Source: Clostridia bacterium (lineage in GTDB: Bacteria > Bacillota > Clostridia > Christensenellales > Aristaeellaceae). Taken from it: a stretch of DNA of 64,000 bases. A program made the translations under genes and the position numbers. The stretch spans positions 1 through 64,000 of the forward strand of contig JAFXRG010000019.1 in assembly GCA_017526525.1 (NCBI GenBank). Direction: 5' to 3'. The notes beneath the pieces are model-generated. The model had not been told where the DNA came from. It made no database searches and saw nothing but the letters and a program-made list of their open reading frames with translations. Within the stretch, counting starts at the first letter, position 1, and the number at the start of each line of letters is the position of its first letter. Below, piece by piece: positions 59,581-64,000 of the stretch.

Positions 59581-62500
59581 ATGAATAAGTTTATCAGGCT
59601 CAGGAGAATGATCGCGCTGACACTGGCGGCTCTGATGATCGCCGGTATTGTGCCTGTTTCCCTGGCATCCCCGGAAGACTGGCCTTTTCTCGAAATCTAT
59701 GTGAACTGGACTGTGGATGAGGAAGGCACGTCTGTAACCGGAGTGCAGGCACAGCCAGTACCTGAGGCTCCCGGCTGCTACTGGGCAATGCTGCCGCAGG
59801 ATGCTGCATGGAACCGGCTAACGCTTGCGGTTACCGATGAAAGCATGCACCCGGGCTGGCAATATATGATGAATACAAACCCGAGACGGGAGGACTCTGT
59901 GCCTGTGCCGGTGGGGGTTACCGTTGATCTTGTGCAGGATGCACTGGATACGCTGGATGATATGACCTCCTATATCGGGATCCAGGCAATCGGACCGGAC
60001 GGAACCACAGAGTTTTTCAAGCTTTATCTTTCGACTGTAACGGATACTCCGGTGGTTGTGACTCCTTCACCTGAACCGGAACCCACAGAGACCCCGACTC
60101 CGGAACCTACGGAAACGCCGACTCCGGAGATTACGGAGACACCGGAACCCGTAATTACCGAAACCCCTGAACCTGAAATCACTGAGACGCCCGAACCGGA
60201 GATCACTGAAACTCCGGAACCGGAGATTACGGAGACTCCCGAACCTGAAGTGACGGAAACGCCCGAACCTGAAATCACGGAGACTCCGGAACCTGTTATC
60301 ACCGAAACACCTGAACCGGAGATTACGGAGACTCCGGAACCTGTTATCACCGAAACTCCGGAACCGGAGATTACGGAAACTCCGGAACCTGAAGTGACGG
60401 AAACGCCCGAACCTGAAATCACGGAGACTCCGGAACCGGAGATTACGGAAACTCCGGAACCTGTGATTACCGAAACTCCGGAACCTGAAATCACGGAAAC
60501 ACCGGAACCCGTGATTACGGAGACCCCGGAACCTGTTATCACCGAAACGCCGGAACCTGAAATTACGGAGACCCCGGAACCTGTTATCACCGAAACGCCG
60601 GAACCCGTGATTACGGAGACTCCGGAACCCATTGTGACGGAAACACCTGAACCGGCTCCCGTGAAAGTGCCTGCCGAAAAAGCGGATACCCTGCCGCTGA
60701 ATCTCTATCTGAACCGCTATGGAATCACCAACGACGATGTCAATTTCAGAACCGGAGCAGGGAAGAATCACGGAAGAATCGGGAAAAGCGCTCTTCCTGC
60801 CGGAAGCTATGTTTACCTGGTTCAAAACGTGATCGGGGAAGACGGCGCAGTCTGGAGCCGGATCCTGTACAACGGAACCGAAGGATTCATGATGAGCATG
60901 TTCATCGACACAATGAGTGAGATGGACAGCATGATGTACGACGCGATGCAGCCGAGTCCGGCGCCCTATTTCCGTGAACCGGATCCGGTGGAATCGCCTG
61001 CCGCGGAAACAGAGCCGACCCCCGCACCGATGCCGGAAGTGACGGAGACTTCCACCCCGGAAGTGACACCGACTCCTACGCCGACATCGGAACCGACCCC
61101 GACACCCACCCCGACCCCGGAACCCACTCCGACCCCGGCGCCCACTGAAGTACCGCAGAGAGCAGACACGCTGCCTGCCGGAATGCTGAACCGGTACGGC
61201 GCCGCCATTGACAACCTGAATTTCAGAACGGAACCCAGTACACAGAGCAAGCGCGTCTCTATGGATGTGATTCCGAAAGGTAAATATTTCTATCTGATTG
61301 AAAACGTCATCGGCCCTGTTGACGGGGATATGTGGACAAGAGTCAATGTGGACGGAACAGAAGGCTATCTGAAGAGTGAATTTGTCTATGCACTTTCTGA
61401 AGAAGCCAGTGCTGCTTATACTGCAGGCCTTGCTACGGCCGCTCCATTCTATACGGCGATGCCCGCCCCGACGGAAGTACCCACGCCGGAAATCACACCG
61501 ACGGAAATTCCGACAGCGGAACCGACCGCAGCGCCTGCCGAAGAGGCAACCGTGGTTCCGACGGAAGTGCCGACGGAAGTACTGACGGCAGAACCGACGG
61601 CAGAACCGACGGCTGTTCCGACGGCGACCCCGACAGCAACACCAACCGCAGAACCGACTCCGGCTCCGACTGCGGAGCCGGTAGTTCCCGGAACCATTCT
61701 GAACCGGTATGCTGTGACGACCGACAGCGTGAATTTCCGGAACAAACCCGGAAAAAACGGGGATGTCAAAAAGGTACTCCCTGCCCAGAAATATGTTTAT
61801 ATGATCCGGGAAATGGTCAACGACAAGAACGAAAAGTGGACGCAGGTTCTGGTGGACGGAACGGAAGGTTATCTGATGAGCAGCTTCCTGAGTCCTTTGA
61901 GTGAAGCTGCCAGCGCCCTTTATGATGTGAGCCAGGCCAGCCCTGCGCCGGTTTACAGACCGGAAGACCTGTTTACAGCGTCTCCGGAACAGCCCACACT
62001 GCCGCCGACTGAAGAGCCCACGGTGGAACCGACTCCGATCCCGACGGAAGTGCCCACTGAGGTGCCCACGGAAGTGCCGACCGAAGTTCCGACGGAAGTA
62101 CCGACCGAGGTACCCACGGAAGTTCCGACAGAAGTGCCCACGGAGGTCCCGACAGAAATTCCGACGGCAGTCCCGACAGAGGTCCCGACGGAAGTGCCCA
62201 CGGAGGTCCCGACCGAAGCTCCGACGGCAGTCCCGACAGAGATCCCGACGGAAGTGCCCACAGAGGTTCCGACGGAAGTGCCCACAGAGGTTCCGACGGA
62301 AGTGCCAACGGCAATCCCCACGGAAGTGCCTGCGGAGCTTCCTACGGAAGTACCGACGCCGGAAGCGACCCGGGAACCTTTCCAGCGGGTGGGTTACGGA
62401 ATTACCATCGGCGACGGAGCCTTTGTCCGCAACTGGCCCAGCAGCGCCAGCGTGATTATTGACGAACTGCCGGCGAACAAGGTGGTTTATGTTACCGGGC

Positions 62501-63858
62501 AAACCTACGTGGATCATGTCGGGTGGCATGTTGTTCAGTATGATCAGTCCTGGGGCTACATCCGGGCGGATATGCTGCGGATGATGAATGAATACGAGGT
62601 CCTGGCGTACCTGGAAGAAATGGAGAATACCCCAGAACCCGAACCTGAAATTACAGTGGCTCCCTACAATCCGGAGGCTATGAGCTGCTACGGTTACGTA
62701 AGCGCAGACAGCGTAAACTTCCGGAAAGGCCCCAGTGCTCAGAGCGAACGGATTTCCAGGCTGAAAAAATACGCGCTTTGCCTGATCTATGATTCAGAAG
62801 TTGTGGACGAAACCAGATGGTTCAAGGTCGGATACAACGGCGTAACCGGCTATGTGAACGGCGATTATTTCCGGCAGATGAGCATGAGTGAGGCCGAGGA
62901 CTTCTTCACGAGCCGGGAATATCAGGAAGGGCTGAACAACAACACCGCCGGAAACGGCCAGAACGTGAATACACCCCAAAGCACCGGAACCCCCTCCGGC
63001 ATTGTCAGCGCCGAGGACTGGAAAGTGGAAACCTGGACGAATCCGGACAGCAGCGTCAGCGTGAGCTACGTTCCCTTTGATCCTTTTGCGACGCCGGAAC
63101 CGCTGCCGGAAAACAATGTGCGGAACAAGGAATATCTGGACTCACTGGCAGACCGGATTCAGAAGGGCTCCCTGAAAGAGGAAGACCTGCAGAAGCTTCT
63201 GGAGACAGCATACAGGGACAGTGCTGACAAGGATACGCTGATTTCCGGAGCGATGAATTATGTACGGGAGAAGCTTGGGAAGCCGGCTGAAACAGAGTCA
63301 GCTCCTACCGCTGAAATTCCGCAGATGGAAACGGAAGAAAACGCCCAGTTTGAAAAGGAGCAAAGCCAGGGAGGCAGCGCTTTGGGCTGGATCATCGGCG
63401 GACTGGTTCTGGCCGGAGCCGGCGGCGGAGGATACGCTTACTATTCATCCGTCCAAAAGAAACGGCAAGCAGCGCAGCGGCTTGCCCAGAAAAAAGCGGC
63501 GCAACAGCGGAAAGAACAGACAACGGGCAGGATGCCTGCCGGGAAAACTCCGGCCGGAACTGCAGGAACCGTTCAGAAACCGGCCGGTGCGCAACAGGCG
63601 GCACGGGTAAGAACCGGAACCTATACGGAGAAAAACGGAACCACGGCCTCCAGACCTGCGGGACAGACCGGAAGCAGCAATGACAGGCCGTACCGGAAGA
63701 CGGTGGAGAACCCGTACGGACGCTATACCACTGCCGGAGAAGAAGATGCTACCTATACAGCTTCCTTCAAGCCGGAGGAAAGCAGAAACAAAACCGCCGG
63801 TCCCCGGAGAAGAAGTGACGCCAACCGGTCCGGCAGAGACGGAGAATCAGAGACATGA
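59581..63858 (+). CDS. Large surface protein with five SH3-like domains on Thr-Pro-Glu stalks
   Basis: The 1425-residue protein has a signal peptide (to about residue 30) and an N-terminal domain (about 30-155). Five bacterial SH3-like domains follow at about 376-445, 536-605, 706-775, 937-1005 and 1035-1102, each with the VNFR core (DVNFRTGAG, NLNFRTEPS, SVNFRNKPG, AFVRNWPSS, SVNFRKGPS). Long stalks of ETPEPEIT or PTEVPTEV repeats separate them. A membrane helix (GWIIGGLVLAGAGGGGYAYY, about 1270-1289) is followed by a basic 135-residue tail. SH3-like domains bind peptidoglycan peptides. GGAG lies upstream; the start at 59581 is best. Confidence 0.85.
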   Translation: MNKFIRLRRMIALTLAALMIAGIVPVSLASPEDWPFLEIYVNWTVDEEGTSVTGVQAQPVPEAPGCYWAMLPQDAAWNRLTLAVTDESMHPGWQYMMNTNPRREDSVPVPVGVTVDLVQDALDTLDDMTSYIGIQAIGPDGTTEFFKLYLSTVTDTPVVVTPSPEPEPTETPTPEPTETPTPEITETPEPVITETPEPEITETPEPEITETPEPEITETPEPEVTETPEPEITETPEPVITETPEPEITETPEPVITETPEPEITETPEPEVTETPEPEITETPEPEITETPEPVITETPEPEITETPEPVITETPEPVITETPEPEITETPEPVITETPEPVITETPEPIVTETPEPAPVKVPAEKADTLPLNLYLNRYGITNDDVNFRTGAGKNHGRIGKSALPAGSYVYLVQNVIGEDGAVWSRILYNGTEGFMMSMFIDTMSEMDSMMYDAMQPSPAPYFREPDPVESPAAETEPTPAPMPEVTETSTPEVTPTPTPTSEPTPTPTPTPEPTPTPAPTEVPQRADTLPAGMLNRYGAAIDNLNFRTEPSTQSKRVSMDVIPKGKYFYLIENVIGPVDGDMWTRVNVDGTEGYLKSEFVYALSEEASAAYTAGLATAAPFYTAMPAPTEVPTPEITPTEIPTAEPTAAPAEEATVVPTEVPTEVLTAEPTAEPTAVPTATPTATPTAEPTPAPTAEPVVPGTILNRYAVTTDSVNFRNKPGKNGDVKKVLPAQKYVYMIREMVNDKNEKWTQVLVDGTEGYLMSSFLSPLSEAASALYDVSQASPAPVYRPEDLFTASPEQPTLPPTEEPTVEPTPIPTEVPTEVPTEVPTEVPTEVPTEVPTEVPTEVPTEVPTEIPTAVPTEVPTEVPTEVPTEAPTAVPTEIPTEVPTEVPTEVPTEVPTEVPTAIPTEVPAELPTEVPTPEATREPFQRVGYGITIGDGAFVRNWPSSASVIIDELPANKVVYVTGQTYVDHVGWHVVQYDQSWGYIRADMLRMMNEYEVLAYLEEMENTPEPEPEITVAPYNPEAMSCYGYVSADSVNFRKGPSAQSERISRLKKYALCLIYDSEVVDETRWFKVGYNGVTGYVNGDYFRQMSMSEAEDFFTSREYQEGLNNNTAGNGQNVNTPQSTGTPSGIVSAEDWKVETWTNPDSSVSVSYVPFDPFATPEPLPENNVRNKEYLDSLADRIQKGSLKEEDLQKLLETAYRDSADKDTLISGAMNYVREKLGKPAETESAPTAEIPQMETEENAQFEKEQSQGGSALGWIIGGLVLAGAGGGGYAYYSSVQKKRQAAQRLAQKKAAQQRKEQTTGRMPAGKTPAGTAGTVQKPAGAQQAARVRTGTYTEKNGTTASRPAGQTGSSNDRPYRKTVENPYGRYTTAGEEDATYTASFKPEESRNKTAGPRRRSDANRSGRDGESET
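60061..60665 (+). repeat. 24-bp tandem repeats encoding ETPEPxxT
   Basis: About 21 near-exact 24-bp units encode the octapeptide ETPEP(E/V)(I/V)T. Silent differences and the E/V alternation show mixed unit types. These are coding repeats, not a CRISPR. Confidence 0.9.
61996..62365 (+). repeat. 12-bp tandem repeats encoding PTEV
   Basis: About 28 units of 12 bp encode PTEV with occasional PTAV, PTEI, PTEA and PAEL variants, forming a second type of stalk. Copy number is likely variable. Confidence 0.88.
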
Positions 63859-63962
63859 ACAGGAACAATTCAGAAAGAAAGAAGAATTTCATCAGGATCG
63901 GAGCCCTGATTGTGGCGGCCATTATGACGCTGTCCATTGTGCTTGCAATGGTCATCAGGTAA
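63855..63962 (+). CDS. 35-residue membrane peptide coupled to the surface protein
   Basis: The ATG overlaps the stop of the surface-protein gene (ATGA), indicating translational coupling. The peptide has a charged start (MNRNNSERKKNFIR) and a single membrane helix (IGALIVAAIMTLSIVLAMVI). I do not recognise it; it may be a small regulator or partner of the surface protein. Confidence 0.65.
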   Translation: MNRNNSERKKNFIRIGALIVAAIMTLSIVLAMVIR

Positions 63963-64000
63963 AATACCCGGAAGCCGTGCAGTCTGAATAAAGGCTGCGC

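Noticed and set aside
60061..62365. CRISPR-like repeated array
   Set aside because: The repeats are 24 and 12 bp, directly joined with no unique spacers, and keep a reading frame.
60067..62529. Long antisense frame of Arg/Phe/Gly-rich repeats
   Set aside because: It is produced by the reverse reading of coding repeats; the plus frame has a signal peptide, SH3 domains and a membrane helix.

Overview
The window reads as a piece of chromosome from an anaerobic Clostridia-type Firmicute, most likely a gut or rumen commensal. The evidence is strong AAGGAGG-type ribosome sites, TTGACA/TATAAT promoters, intrinsic terminators, a cre-like site, a tetrahydrofolate riboswitch, ECF transporter genes, a dockerin protein, many lipobox-free secreted proteins, and CUT1 sugar transport with an intracellular esterase. 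A Christensenellales-like lineage would fit, but that is inference. Gene density is high, on both strands. I see no phage, no intact IS element and no CRISPR array.

Layout. 0-9.5 kb: the end of a tRNA cluster (Gly, Cys), secreted proteins including a dockerin protein with CxxC repeats, a condensation-fold acyltransferase, a string of small hypothetical genes, a nitroreductase and a rhomboid protease. A 516-bp non-coding stretch at 5198-5713 holds a cluster of DnaA-box-like 9-mers. 9.5-14.4 kb: a decayed solute-binding-protein gene, a small secreted protein with cystatin hallmarks, and a three-gene minus-strand operon (serine hydrolase, exported PLP enzyme, threonine aldolase). 14.5-19.9 kb: guaB, a PlsC-like acyltransferase, a cytidylate-kinase-like gene, icd, then a non-coding RNA that looks like 6S RNA with its own consensus promoter and terminator.

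19.9-34 kb: a three-gene operon encoding a ZorA/MotA-like channel, a ZorB/MotB-like OmpA-domain stator and a small membrane-anchored protein; a DUF308 protein; a sirtuin; asd behind a structured leader; a THF riboswitch in front of a FolT-type ECF S component that carries an extra C-terminal domain; nth; murI; an EF-G paralogue; pepT. 34-39.5 kb: a response-regulator remnant, a P-loop kinase-like gene, and an FbpABC-type importer (binding protein, ATPase, fused double permease). 39.5-47.8 kb: a carbohydrate locus made of a divergent AraC regulator, two CUT1 permeases, a binding protein, a beta-helix protein and a type-B carboxylesterase.

47.8-58.7 kb: a secreted flavoprotein reductase with two covalent-FMN domains, divergent from a Gx-transporter gene and an ApbE flavin transferase that would flavinylate it; then a minus-strand operon of metallophosphoesterase, ecfA1, ecfA2, ecfT, truA and a COG2509 FAD protein. 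The EcfA1A2T module here could energise the FolT at 25.8 kb. 58.8-64 kb: a GNAT gene, then a 1425-residue cell-surface protein of five SH3-like domains on long Thr-Pro-Glu stalks, translationally coupled to a 35-residue membrane peptide.

The best candidates for something new are the ZorAB-like operon without the known Zorya effectors, the bacterial stefin-like protein, and the exported cysteine-desulfurase-like enzyme. All functional calls come from reading the sequence; no database search was possible.
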